A DNA stretch of 64,000 nt, from positions 289,653 to 353,652 of the forward strand of contig JAIVFJ010000048.1 of assembly GCA_025765615.1 (NCBI GenBank). The letters run 5' to 3'. A model generated the notes under the pieces. That model was not told the DNA's origin. It did no database searches and worked only from the letters and a program-made list of their open reading frames with translations. The position numbers and the translations under genes were made by a program. The first letter of the stretch is position 1. Each line of letters begins with the position of its first letter. This document shows, in pieces, positions 32,366 to 42,640 of this stretch. This stretch comes from Zopfochytrium polystomum. Taxonomy: Eukaryota > Chytridiomycota > Chytridiomycetes > Chytridiales > Chytridiaceae.

Positions 32366-33822
32366 ATGGGCAACTCCAGCTCATCATCGTCGGCTGCGAA
32401 AGCAAAGGTCCTCGACGAGTACACCGCCGACACTCACTGTATGTGCAAACCCCAATACCAATACACCCAGCACGATCGGAGGAGAAGGACCGATTTAAGG
32501 CAGCCCCCCGGCAGTCGGGAGAGCAAGGACGAACGATCTCCTTTCTTCCCTCTGCCGCCGTTCCCACAACTGCCACGAAGTACTCCAACTTTCTCCCTAC
32601 GCACAACCCTCAACTATCATCGCGCGTACATACGCGACTCTAACGTCTTGCGGCGCTTTGAGCCGCTAATCTGTTTGCACCCTTACCTGGCCAGATCTGC
32701 CCTGTCCCATTGATCGTGTCCATATGTCCCTTTTATCTTGTCCATGTAACTGCATACGTCTCCCTCCCATCCCCCAGTCACTCTCAACGAAATCAGGAAG
32801 ATCAAGGCCGAGTTTGAAAAAGTCGCCGACGAGGAGTGCACTATCACAAAGGAGCAATTCAAAACGGTGAGTCAATCCGTAGTTCTCCTCTGGACGTTTC
32901 AGGGATTCGGTATCGACGAGTTGACGGCAGGGGGAAGGGGAAAAATAAAAATTGTCTAACCAACCTCTTCATCGGCCCCACCGACCAACAAAAAGACTCT
33001 TCAAAATCACGTTCACTGCTGGTCGGCCGGCGCGCAGTATCTGTTCCTCGAGCGGCTGTTCGATGCTTTCGACTTGGATGGCAACCACAAGATTGACTTC
33101 CGAGAGTTCATACAGGGGCTGAGCAAGTTCATGAAGGGAACACCGGAGGAGAAGCTGGAGCGTGAGTTTCATTTGCGTAGTCATAGCACCAAGAAAACAG
33201 TGTTCCCCGTCATCCACGCGTTTCCCGAAATAGCCTCGTGCCCTTCTCCCTAGTTCTTCTTATCTAACTGAGGATTATCTGCCACCTCAAAAATTCTGCG
33301 GAGGCTAGTATCGTTCAGGCTCTACGATATCGACAAGAGCGGATCGATTGAACCAAAGGAGCTCATCAAAGTCATGGGACAGATGGTGAGTCCCCCGGCT
33401 GAGAGCGCACGTCCCCCTTTTCCATCTTCCACTTTCAACTTGCTTTGCGCGCCACTGACTCCTCTCTCCTGTCCGCTCAACAAAATAACCATTCGGGAAC
33501 GCGATCAGTATTCCGCATTCTACAACGACGACCAAACTGAACGCATCCGCGAGATGGTCAACAGAGTTTACGAGGACCTGGATATAAACGGAGACGGATC
33601 TTTGGTATTTGCCCGTTCATTTTCTTCACCTTTTGTGACAGCCTTTCTGCCCCTCGTCCGCGTTCCGCCTCCGCTCGCCAAACTTCCCTTCAACAAAAAA
33701 ACCACACCGTCCCCAAGTCTCTTCGGGAATACAAACTGATGGCGCTCAAAGAACCGATGATAATGGACTTTTTGGAGCAGTTTCTGATCGTGTCACCAGA
33801 CGGCGACGACGGCCGGAAGTGA
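32366..33822 (+). CDS. EF-hand calcium sensor of the calcineurin B/recoverin type (6 exons)
   Basis: Exons 32366-32438, 32778-32866, 33038-33161, 33309-33385, 33509-33604 and 33718-33822 total 564 nt (187 aa). The MGNSSSSS start fits an N-myristoylation site, as in calcineurin B and NCS proteins. The N-terminal segment (FTLNEIRKIKAEF) is a degenerate first EF-hand. Three canonical loops follow: DLDGNHKIDFRE (exon 3), DIDKSGSIEPKE (exon 4) and DINGDGSLSLRE (exons 5-6). Length and spacing fit calcineurin B or a CHP/NCS relative; the sequence does not decide between them. Likely a membrane-anchored Ca2+ sensor regulating a phosphatase, kinase or channel. Confidence 0.88.
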
Positions 33823-34203
33823 CAGGAGGAGCAGGAAGCGCGTCGTGCATCATAAACGGCGAGAGGAGTTGCTTTTTGCAAGAGTGAAGGGCACTTGAGG
33901 CATACCGAGGGAAACGCGATGGATGGGGCACAGAATTGCAGAGTGGGGGGGCCCAGCGGTTTTTATTTTATTGTTTTCTTTCTTCCGCTATTTCTCCAAA
34001 AGCTGGCTCCTTCCACAACTTCACTAACTAATTTTTCTTCCTGGTCTCTTGTTCTTCTTCTCCCCACTTTCTTTTTTCCTCCACGGTTCATTCTATTTGG
34101 TTTCTCTTTTGTTGCAATACAATCCGACGACGACGGTGATTCCCCTCATTCCCCCTTCGAGTCCACCTAGACTGGAAAAAGAGCGAATAAAAGCATTGAA
34201 GCT

Positions 34204-34243
<40 letters not shown>

Positions 34244-34572
34244 CCTCTCAACATTTCTTTTCTTTCTTTCCTTGTGCCCCCCTCCCTCCAAGAGGCTGCC
34301 TTCGGAGAAACCTCATTAATCCCACCTATCTTTACAAACTCAACCTTCAATAAATGCCATTGCTAAGAAATTAGATTTGTTGTCTACTGAAACACCCCTT
34401 CCCCTTGCAAACAGTCTACTCTGAGTGAAGTGAGTGGAAGGAGTGAATGAAGTGGAGATGTGTGTTTGTGGGTGGTCCTTCTCCCCAACTTGGAGAGAAA
34501 GAGAAAAAACTCTGTTATGAATTATTGATACATGATGATGATATACATGCTGTAATAGTTGCTAGGCAAGCG
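33823..34572. other. 3' flank of EF-hand gene, T-rich; no gene seen
   Basis: Pyrimidine-rich DNA with a 31-nt T run at 34,210-34,241 and a possible polyadenylation context 'aataaa' near 34,351. Composition changes near 34,500 into the inverted-repeat element. Confidence 0.5.
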
Positions 34573-34812
34573 TGACTGGCACAGGGTAAAAACCTCTCCT
34601 ATATAATCTGCTTGAGCAGAAAAGGAGGAAAACTGGTAGCACCAGGTTTCTGTTCCACTTAATACTTGGAGTATTTGTCATCAGCGCAAGCCAGCGCCCA
34701 GGCATTGGTGGTGGCTTGCTCTCCCATGGGCATCATGAGAACGATAACTGACAGTCACAATAGGTTCAGGTCTGTCTTGTGCCTCTTGCTGCTAACCAGT
34801 CAGTTCTGCCTA
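34573..34812 (+). repeat. Left arm of a long inverted repeat (about 240 bp)
   Basis: The arm starts 'tgactggcacagggtaaaaacctctcctatataatctgcttgag' and ends 'gctaaccagtcagttctgccta'. Its reverse complement, at about 85 percent identity, is found in two pieces at 39,841-40,001 and 36,417-36,503, split by the gypsy insertion. The arm contains a TATA-like 'cctatataatc'. Confidence 0.85.
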
Positions 34813-36416
34813 AACACCCCTCCACCCTAGGAGCCTCCTATTACAAAGTCCGTGCTATCTGTCATTGGGTTGGACTCTTCGCTCTTGTGCGGAGCTGGTA
34901 CACCAGACTCCTTGTGGTTGACGACCTACTGTCGTCCCTGGGGTAACAATCAGATGTCAACCTCGCTCACACGGGGACGTAGATAATACATAACCTTGCA
35001 CAATGATGCCCAACTGTTCATAGAGCAGGAGGATGAAAAGTAGCAGTCTGTCCTGAAGGATGCATGATGTGGAGTATCGAGGGGATGCCACATTCCTTCT
35101 ACTTAGGAGAGCGTCGCCCCCTGGCTGTTAGGTAGTAGATCGAGTCCTTGTATTGAGGTCAGTTGTGGTTCCCCTGCTGCTAGACACAATAGTTTGATTT
35201 GATTTGACAAAGATCTCATTTAGCCTCACCCTTTGTGGATGTGTTTTGCACAACGACTCCATAAAAATACGAGTTCTTAAGGAATATACTAATGGCATGC
35301 GCATCTTCACAAATGCCCACTGGAGCCTTTGTGGAAAATGGGTTAAAGATAAAACCTGACAAGGACGTTAAATAATTGGAATCTGCCGATAACTCTCCTC
35401 AATCATGGGGTGTGCACCCAGGAACCGGGTGGTGAGAATGAGAGAGTCATTTAACTAGAATGAGATTTTCGGTTGAATCTAAGTCATGGTGTCTAGCAGA
35501 GGGAAAGTGTTGTTGGACCCAACCGGCGCTGAGAGGCCCAGACCTTGCGCTAGGAGTCCAAGCGTGAACTAGAACATATTTCGCGACTTACCGTTACAGT
35601 AAGGAAGCTAAAGCGGTCCCTCGCAACCCCCCACTGCCCAAACAGCAGTAACACTGGTGAGGAATCAAAAACGTAGCAATTGGCACTGTGGAAGCGCAAC
35701 AATGCGCTTCCTTTGTTGCAACCCACTATGAGCTGTTGTGCCCTTTCCCCTAGTGTGTTTCAGAGGCTTTACCTTTGTGTTTCGCTTTGGTTAGCGGTTT
35801 TGTTTGTTGGAGTTTGAGTAAAAGAGAGTGTGTCCTTGTCAGTGGCCGTTATCCTTGCGGACGCTGCAGCTCTGCACTATCCATCCGGCATCTACCGGAT
35901 GCATCCCAAACCATTGACACCAGCTACGCCCTTTGTTCGGCCTCCATCTTCTGCCAGGCGGTACGTAGTCTTGTGAGATTTCCACAGCGCGCTAACCAGA
36001 GCGCTTTTTATATCTGAGCAAGTGTCCAGAACAAGAACATTTAGTGCATTTAAATGTCTGCCTCATATGTGTCGCACTTCGTAATTGGATTTTGTCCTTT
36101 TTGCTTGTCTCCAACCCTGTCTGCTGTGGTCATCACTGATGGGCTCTGTCCACTGCTCTGACTTCTCTCGGCGAAGTCAATTTGCCAAAGCGGGACATGG
36201 AAGGTTCCACGTCTGCCTCTACACTAGGCAGACTTGGGGTGTCCTGTTGTTGGACCCAGCTGGCACTGTGCGGTGTACACTGCGTAACGCCGGCCTCACA
36301 AGTGGTGTCCTTCTTTCCTTAATGTCACTTGAAGTACTCCCATTAATTGACTGGCATCTTCCTGTCTCATTTGGACAGATCCATGACTGAAACAGTTCTT
36401 AAAGCCAAACCATTGC
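34813..36416. other. Interior of the inverted-repeat element, no clear coding sequence
   Basis: 1.6 kb without an ORF above about 100 codons. A phrase 'gttgttggaccca(a/g)c(c/t)ggc' occurs at 35,512 and 36,247. No transposase, tyrosine recombinase or RT motif was found, so it looks like a non-autonomous or badly decayed element. Confidence 0.5.
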
Positions 36417-36503
36417 TAGGCAGAACTGACTGGTTAGCAGCGAGAGGCACAAGATGGACCTGAACCAATTGTGACTGTCAGTTGTCGTTCTCACAATGCC
36501 CAT
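36417..36503 (-). repeat. Right arm of the inverted repeat, inner part
   Basis: Reverse complement of 34,735-34,812. It ends in the cccat target duplication where the gypsy element is inserted. Shared words are 'cagaactgactggttagcag' and 'gtgactgtcagttgtcgttctca'. Confidence 0.85.
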
Positions 36504-36934
36504 TGTCAGGAACAGGGCAGGACAGGACAAGGCAGACAAGGAACTGAGAGGAGTGATGATTGTATTGGAAACAATAATTCACTTGAGGGATGGGACAGGT
36601 CCCCCATCCCTCTTTTATACTGTCAGGAACATGGCAGGACAAGGCAAGGCATGGCAGACAAGGAACTGAGAGGAGTGATGATTGTATTGGAAACAATAAT
36701 TCACTTGAGGGATGGGACAGGTCCCCCATCCCCCTTTTATACCTTTTGAGAGTGTTCCTTGTCAAGACTCAAAGAAAGTTCCAGAAAGAGCAATTAGTAA
36801 TACAATGATACCAATGATACCAATGACAACAAGACAAGTCAGGAAAGCAAAAAAAGGTTCCAGAAGGTTCCACAAGGTTCCATGAAGGAATGTTCTAGAA
36901 TGTTCCAGAAGATTCCAAAGGGTGATTCATAACA
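36504..36934 (-). repeat. 3' LTR (431 bp)
   Basis: Same length and same internal 117-bp duplication (second unit at 36,621) as the 5' LTR. No difference between the two was noticed on reading. Confidence 0.92.
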
Positions 36935-36949
36935 TCATCTCCCCCTTTT
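36935..36949 (-). other. Polypurine tract
   Basis: Minus strand AAAAGGGGGAGATGA lies immediately upstream of the 3' LTR start TGTTATG. It is the expected plus-strand primer position. It overlaps the stop region of the pol frame. Confidence 0.85.
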
Positions 36950-38530
36950 AGGCCTCTTCTGCAACTTGGTGGGGTACCTGGTCTTGAACTTGAGCAGAAG
37001 GTCTTGGCAGTGAGTGAGGTTTGACTCAGGTTCCCAGGTGTTGTCAGCATCTGAGTAACCTTTCCACTTAACAAGGAACTTGAGTGTCCTTCCAAACCAC
37101 TTGGCATCAAAGATTTGTTCAACCTCAAATTCCTCTTCACCTTCTACCTCAACTGGAGGAGGAGGAGGAACAACTCTGCCTGGAATGGAGTTGGCCACAA
37201 ACTTCTCCAAAAGGCTGACATGGAAAACTGGGTGGATCTTCATGGATGCAGGGAGATCCAGCTTGAAGGTGACTGGATTGATTTGCTCCAAGATCTTGAA
37301 AGGTCCCAACTTGAGGTTGTCTAGCTTGGGACTTGGTCTTTTGGTCTGCAAGTTCTTCCTCATGCCCGGCCAGTAAAAGTCTCTGGAAACAAGCTCATAT
37401 GTCTTGTGCTCTCCTGGGTGTCCAGCTGTTGCTGCATCATGCCTTGTCTTGAGTATCTCAAGTTTTTCCTCTTCTTGGCTGATTTGAATCTTGTGAGGCT
37501 TGGGGTCCTTCGAAATAGCATGGGCCCACACACTGTCAGGAAGCAATGAAAGGTGTGTCTTGGATGGTGGGGTGAAACCATCTCCCCCTTCAGGTGCAAG
37601 GTCTGTCCTTCTGCGCTCATCAGCAGTGGGGCATGAAATCTTGACTGGGAACTGTGATTCTTGAATCTTTGACTGAGGGTTTTGTTCTTGGCAAAGACTG
37701 TGAGCTGTGGAGCTTGAATCTTGAATTTGGACTGTGAACTGTGGTACTTGAATCTTTGACTGTGGGTTCTGTGAACTACAGACTTGGCCATGACTGTGAG
37801 CTCTATGAGCTGTCCTGGAATCTTGACTATGAACTGTGAACTGTGAAACTTGAATCTTGGCTGGGATCTGTGAGCTGCAGGCTGATACTGGAGCTGTCAT
37901 TTGTCGTTGACCTTGGATACTAGGCTGAGAACCTTGAATCAGGGACTTGAGAGCATGAGACTTGGGGGCTTGACTTGAGTTTTGGGTGACTGTTCCAATT
38001 GGTGGAGGTTGGACTTGACCAGTGACCCAATCAATGTCAGGGTTCTGGGCTTGCAGCCATGGTAATCCCAGGATGACAGAGAATGTGGGTGAGCCAAGAT
38101 CCAATACTTCCAGGTTGACCATGGATGGTGGAAAGTCTTGGATGTGGAGGTTTAGCTTGGTTTCATGGCTGATTTCCTTGAACAGAGCATGATTGGCAAA
38201 GTGGACCTTGCAGGGTGTGGATTTCTTGATGGTGGGAATGGCACAAGACTTGGCAAGGGTGGCATCAATGATGTTGCAGGATGATCCAGAGTCGATAAGG
38301 GCCTTGGTTGTGATGGTTGACTTGGGTGAGAGTTGAATCTTGACATCCATGGTGAGTTGGTGGGGCTTGGAATCTGAGGTGTTTGTGGTGCTGGTGGTGG
38401 TGATGAAACAGGGGCAGCTTGGAGGAGGGTCCAGGGAATTGCCCCTCAGTGAGCCTGGACCTGGGAGTTTGGGTGCTTCTTCCTTGGGCAGTCCTTGACA
38501 GCATGCTCCTTGGAGCCACAGTAAAAACAC
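36935..38530 (-). CDS. Chimeric Pol: protease fused to integrase zinc-finger remnant and chromodomain
   Basis: The frame encodes 531 codons. Order: aspartic protease with the ALIDSGSSCNIID active site and an ILGLPWL second motif (about residues 85-180); a linker of degenerate 'QDSS..QNPQSKIQ' repeats (about 190-305); the integrase HHCC segment up to FYWPGMRK (about 320-385); the integrase C-terminal GPFKILEQ region (about 400-450); and a chromodomain (FLVKWKGYSDADNTWEPESNL, about 485-510). RT, RNase H and the D,D-35-E core are missing. The second deletion junction lies in an 8-bp microhomology (tgaggaag) shared by both ends in the full-length relative at 1-2,806. Both deletions preserve the frame. 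Confidence 0.9.
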   Translation of the reverse strand: MFLLWLQGACCQGLPKEEAPKLPGPGSLRGNSLDPPPSCPCFITTTSTTNTSDSKPHQLTMDVKIQLSPKSTITTKALIDSGSSCNIIDATLAKSCAIPTIKKSTPCKVHFANHALFKEISHETKLNLHIQDFPPSMVNLEVLDLGSPTFSVILGLPWLQAQNPDIDWVTGQVQPPPIGTVTQNSSQAPKSHALKSLIQGSQPSIQGQRQMTAPVSACSSQIPAKIQVSQFTVHSQDSRTAHRAHSHGQVCSSQNPQSKIQVPQFTVQIQDSSSTAHSLCQEQNPQSKIQESQFPVKISCPTADERRRTDLAPEGGDGFTPPSKTHLSLLPDSVWAHAISKDPKPHKIQISQEEEKLEILKTRHDAATAGHPGEHKTYELVSRDFYWPGMRKNLQTKRPSPKLDNLKLGPFKILEQINPVTFKLDLPASMKIHPVFHVSLLEKFVANSIPGRVVPPPPPVEVEGEEEFEVEQIFDAKWFGRTLKFLVKWKGYSDADNTWEPESNLTHCQDLLLKFKTRYPTKLQKRPKRGR

Positions 38531-39369
38531 AGTCCCTGCTGGGCCCTCCTTGTTTTCTCCTCTTGGCTCAGAGGACCCTTAGGAAGTGTCTCAACTGCAT
38601 CCACTTGCATTGGTTCAGGAGCTGTAAGAGCTTGAGGGACTGGGGTAGGCCTTGATGTAGTTCCTACTTGTCTTTGCTTCAGCCTCTTGGAGTAGAGTCT
38701 GTTGTCAATCTTGATGGCAAGGAGAATGTACTCTTCCAAGGTCTCAGGGATGTGCAGAGACTGGGAGAGCATGTCTTGGATAGACTCATGGAGACCATCA
38801 TGGTACAGCTCCATCAGAGCTGCATCATTGTATCCAGAGTCTCTGGCTAGTTGCTTGAATTGGTTGGTGTAGGCCACACAAGATTGCTTTCCTTGCTTGA
38901 TATGCTTGAGCTTGGATCTTGCTGTCCAAGATGCGTAGGGGTCACCAAAGGTAGCTTCCAGCCCCTCCCAGAGCTCTTGCAGGGTGGTGGGTGTGCTTGG
39001 GAGAGATCTGTACCATGATTGAGCTTGACCAGACAGGAGGGTGCTTGTGAAAAGAACCTTGACTTGCTCACTGGGAAATCTTGAAGGTTGGAGAAGGATG
39101 ACATTCTCCACAGTGGCCATGAAGTTCCTAAGGTCTTTGGCCAGCCCAGTGAACTTGTCAGGGCTGGGAACCTTGGGCTCTCTTGCTTGGTTGGCTTGAG
39201 GCAGGGGAAGAGCTTGATGTTCTTGTTGGTGAAGTTGTTGTTGAAGCTGGTGCTGCTGGTGAAGGACTTGTTCTTGAAGTTGGTGTGTCTGTCTTGAGAG
39301 GGCTTGTAATTGGTCCATCAAGGCTTGGAAGGCAGTTGCATCAGGGAAGGTGTTGTTTGGGTCAGACAT
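38446..39369 (-). CDS. Gypsy Gag
   Basis: 307 residues from ATG at 39,369, 28 bp inside the PBS. N-terminal Gln-rich coiled coil (residues 20-55), retrotransposon capsid domain (about 60-210, with SWYRSLPS, LWEGLEATFGDPY and YTNQFKQLA) and a CX2CX4HX4C zinc knuckle (CFYCGSKEHAVKDC) near the C-terminus. The frame is intact. The downstream pol frame overlaps the end of gag by 85 nt in the -1 frame. The overlap implies -1 frameshifting, but I see no classic slippery heptamer. Confidence 0.93.
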   Translation of the reverse strand: MSDPNNTFPDATAFQALMDQLQALSRQTHQLQEQVLHQQHQLQQQLHQQEHQALPLPQANQAREPKVPSPDKFTGLAKDLRNFMATVENVILLQPSRFPSEQVKVLFTSTLLSGQAQSWYRSLPSTPTTLQELWEGLEATFGDPYASWTARSKLKHIKQGKQSCVAYTNQFKQLARDSGYNDAALMELYHDGLHESIQDMLSQSLHIPETLEEYILLAIKIDNRLYSKRLKQRQVGTTSRPTPVPQALTAPEPMQVDAVETLPKGPLSQEEKTRRAQQGLCFYCGSKEHAVKDCPRKKHPNSQVQAH

Positions 39370-39396
39370 GATGGCAGAGAGTAGTGGGAGAGGGTG

Positions 39397-39407
39397 AAGT
39401 GAATTAT
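39397..39407 (-). other. Self-priming primer-binding site (Tf1-like)
   Basis: Two bases inside the 5' LTR the minus strand reads ATAATTCACTT. It is an exact 11-nt complement of AAGTGAATTAT within the LTR (39,490-39,480 and 39,612-39,602), which begins 35 nt downstream of each TATA box and so lies at the expected RNA 5' end. It does not resemble the usual initiator-Met tRNA site. Confidence 0.7.
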
Positions 39408-39409
39408 GA

Positions 39410-39840
39410 TGTCAGGAACAGGGCAGGACAGGACAAGGCAGACAAGGAACTGAGAGGAGTGATGATTGTATTGGAAACAATAATTCACTTGAGGGATGGG
39501 ACAGGTCCCCCATCCCTCTTTTATACTGTCAGGAACATGGCAGGACAAGGCAAGGCATGGCAGACAAGGAACTGAGAGGAGTGATGATTGTATTGGAAAC
39601 AATAATTCACTTGAGGGATGGGACAGGTCCCCCATCCCCCTTTTATACCTTTTGAGAGTGTTCCTTGTCAAGACTCAAAGAAAGTTCCAGAAAGAGCAAT
39701 TAGTAATACAATGATACCAATGATACCAATGACAACAAGACAAGTCAGGAAAGCAAAAAAAGGTTCCAGAAGGTTCCACAAGGTTCCATGAAGGAATGTT
39801 CTAGAATGTTCCAGAAGATTCCAAAGGGTGATTCATAACA
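39410..39840 (-). repeat. 5' LTR (431 bp) with duplicated promoter unit
   Basis: Bounded by TG..CA (TGTCAGGAAC ... TTCATAACA on the plus strand). A unit of 117 bp starting TGTCAGGAAC occurs at 39,410-39,526 and again from 39,527. Each copy has a minus-strand TATAAAAG box (39,525-39,518 and 39,647-39,640). The related LTR at 2,807 has only one unit. Confidence 0.9.
39518..39525 (-). promoter_or_regulatory. LTR TATA box, downstream copy
   Basis: TATAAAAG on the minus strand, 35 nt before the AAGTGAATTAT match to the PBS; duplicated at 39,640-39,647. Confidence 0.7.
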
Positions 39841-40001
39841 CCCATGGGAGAGTGAGCCACTGCCAATGCAGACCTGGGCACTGCTTGCACTGATGACAAA
39901 TACTCTGAGTATTAAGTGAAACAGAAACCCAGTGTTAACAGTTTTCCTCCTCCTCTGCTCAAGCAGATAATATAGGAGAGGTTTTTACCCTGTGCCAGTC
40001 A
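39841..40001 (-). repeat. Right arm of the inverted repeat, outer part
   Basis: Reverse complement of 34,573-34,740. It continues the arm interrupted at 36,503 and ends 'accctgtgccagtca'. No flanking duplication is visible outside 34,573 and 40,001. Confidence 0.85.
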
Positions 40002-42640
40002 GTGTCTTTATTATTAGGCCTGCTTTTACTACTTTCGTCTTCACAGTTTCCGTTGCGCCAGGGTTTTCTCAACATACTTTCTTTTTCGGTGACTAACGGA
40101 GACTGCCTGACTGCCAAGGGATGGGGTGCCTGACAGGCTGTACTCCAAGCCCGCCTAATTATTATTTATTTTCGGCACTTGTACATACACGCATAGGGTT
40201 GGGGGGGACTTAGAGCATTTGTGGTGGATGCTCCAAGTCAGGGGTTGACTTGTCAATTTTCTCTCTCTCTGTTTTTGGGCCATTTTCGCTTTTTCCTTTT
40301 TTTTCTTCAATCTGATTTCTGTCCTTTGCTACCAATACAGAGTCCCTTCAAATCCATCTGGCTCACAGAGGTGAGGGTAGTGAGAGGTGGTACACACCCA
40401 GGTGAGTACATGGTCCCTTCTGGGGCTCCTCTTAAGGGGCCGAGGGTGGGGAATGCAGCTGGCCCCACCACCGACTGTTTAATGCTGCTGGCTCTGTGTT
40501 GGAGTGAGGATCACAGGTGCTTGTCTGCGGCAGAGGCAACGGCAGTGGCGTCGTCGACCCTGCGAGGGTGTTGGTGGCCTGCGCAGTCCCCTACACCTGA
40601 GAGTTCGATCTATGAGTGCCTGCCTTGGTGTGTTGCGGTGGGAGTGAGATGTGTGAGTACAAGTGCGATGCGATAAAGCTTGTTGGTTGAGTGATTGTGC
40701 TGACGCAGCCCAGTGGGGTCTGTTTACAATTGCAGGTGTTTCCGCATGCGAGTTCCCTGCTGGTGACCTTCCAACCCCTACGTAGTCGACTCCCATCTCT
40801 CTCTCCCCCCTGTCACTGGCGACGACAAGGACTCCTGCAGCACCATCTGCAATGAGGGGCACTAGGTCGCGCCCTGTCTGTCCCATTGCTATTAACCGCT
40901 CCTGTTGTATTTGAGATTAGGTTCCTGAGATAAAAACCCCTGTTTCCCTCTTCTCTCTCTTTATTATGCGGTTGTGTTGTGCCCTTGGGAGTGCCCTTCG
41001 GTTTCCCCTCGCATCTGCCTGTGGCCACGCGAGTAATTGGTGCTCTGGCACTGATCCCTCAGAGGATTGTCCCTCTGAATGGTCATTCTTTGTGTTTGAG
41101 ACCCCTTTTAGACAGATCAGTAGGGATACTTTGTGGACTAGGCAAGTAGTAGGGTTGAAACACCCCCTAGGCAACAGCCCAATAAAGTTAGTTTTAGCCT
41201 ATTATTTGCTTTCCCTCACTCTAGGGCCCAGATCCCAGGGTCAAAGGAGTGAGTATAGTCTGACACTGGTCCCAGATCAGACCCGCTCGTTTTTGGTACA
41301 AACTGGAGCCCCCCCACAACCCGGGACTGTGCCATGGTTCCGTGTATAATATTAAAGTTGCCACGCCATGGCAATCATTGTTTTTTTTTTTTTTCAATTA
41401 GAGTTGCACCCAGTCGTGCCGAAACTTTGGTGTCCTGCTCCTGAATTGCTTTCCATTTCATTCTTAGAATTTGGTTTTGGGTCTTCTCTTTTTCTCCTTT
41501 TCATTTTTTTCTATTAGGAACCGGAACTCCGCAGTTTCCTCATAGATCGGCACGTTCCAAAAAACGCACAGTCCGTCCGAACGGCTCCAGGTCCTTGGAC
41601 CGGATCCCGTTTTTGGTGCCGTGCCGTTCCGTGGAGAGCCTCAGGGACAACCCTGGTGACGCTCACAGCCCAGTCACCCTTCAATAGACAAATCCGCCAA
41701 ATATAAATAGTCTGACTTCATAGTCAGTTACTAGCTTTGCGCTTCACAACATAGCCACAACCCCGTAAAGGCAAAAATTACTTTGCTTTCCCCATTGTTG
41801 CATTCCAAATTGAATTCACAATACGGCTGGTATCCAGGGGGTAACTGGATGCTTGACCTCCCGGCCACATCTGGAACAGGCTATCCGCCCTCAAGAGTGG
41901 ACACGGATTCCTTCAGATGTCAGAGGGATGGATACAGAGCAGACGCGGTCACTGACTTTTTCTGATATGTATCCGCCACATGTCTGGGAGTATCGGGCAT
42001 GTCCGATTACGCACATCAATTTTACTATGCGAATTCTCGGGCACGGACTCGAAGGTATGCCAGCCTTGAATACATAACAAAGTAAACCAACATTATATTT
42101 TCTCTAGTCATCTCCCTCTCGCTCGCACGCGACTCGTCACGGGAAATGGGGGGGAAGTGGAAGGGTTCGAGTCCAGCCAAAAGTTGCGCGTGGAAAGCAG
42201 GGAAACTGAACAAAAAAGAAAAAAGAGAGACGTTGGGGACCCAAGTTTGCATCGGGGGCTCACAAAGCGGGAAGGGCAAAAGAAGAATAGAAAGTCAGCT
42301 TTCTTGAGAAGAAAAAAATGCAACAGAGAAAGTAGAATATCGCGCTTTCGCGGAGGGGGCGGAAGGAGTGAAGGGATACAGTTTGTTGCAGGGCAGCAAA
42401 GCCCTTTCTTTTTTTGGCGAGAAGGAAGGAGGGCGGGAAGGCATAGTCCGCATCTCAAACATGCAGGGGGACAAATAAGAAGGGTGGTTTACACACACAT
42501 TCAAACAAACATTCAAACACGCATTCAAGCACAAGCACGCTCGCTCGCTCGCACGCAACGAACGCGGCAGGGGAAGAATGAAACGAAAAACAAACAATAA
42601 CAAACAGAGGCGGGGACCACCTTCCCGTCCCTCTTTTCGG
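40002..42640. other. Gene-poor spacer, no supported gene
   Basis: 2.6 kb with only short ORFs of random-looking composition. CpG is moderately depleted to about 42,080, suggesting old TE sequence. After 42,100 it becomes the 3' flank of the TRPV-like gene (runs of 'cattcaaa/cgctcgct' at 42,500-42,560). A T run is at 41,381. Confidence 0.5.

Larger units (their letters stand above)
36504..39840 (-). mobile_element. Young RT-less Ty3/gypsy element with paired LTRs and 5-bp TSD
   Basis: Two 431-bp LTRs, indistinguishable by eye, bracket a 2.5-kb interior. CCCAT is duplicated at 36,499-36,503 and 39,841-39,845. Interior on the minus strand: PBS-like site, gag, protease, then directly a remnant of the integrase zinc finger joined to the integrase C-terminus and chromodomain, then a polypurine tract. 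RT, RNase H and the integrase core are gone, yet the pol frame is open. The intact TSD and LTRs show it moved recently, so its replication must have been supplied in trans. Confidence 0.93.

Noticed and set aside
35400..35640. Possible rRNA or structured RNA in the inverted-repeat interior
   Set aside because: No conserved rRNA words or long stems were found; only TE-like sequence.
42160..42185. 'gggttcgagtccagcc' as a tRNA B-box
   Set aside because: Flanking bases do not form a T stem or acceptor stem, and no A-box lies at the right distance.
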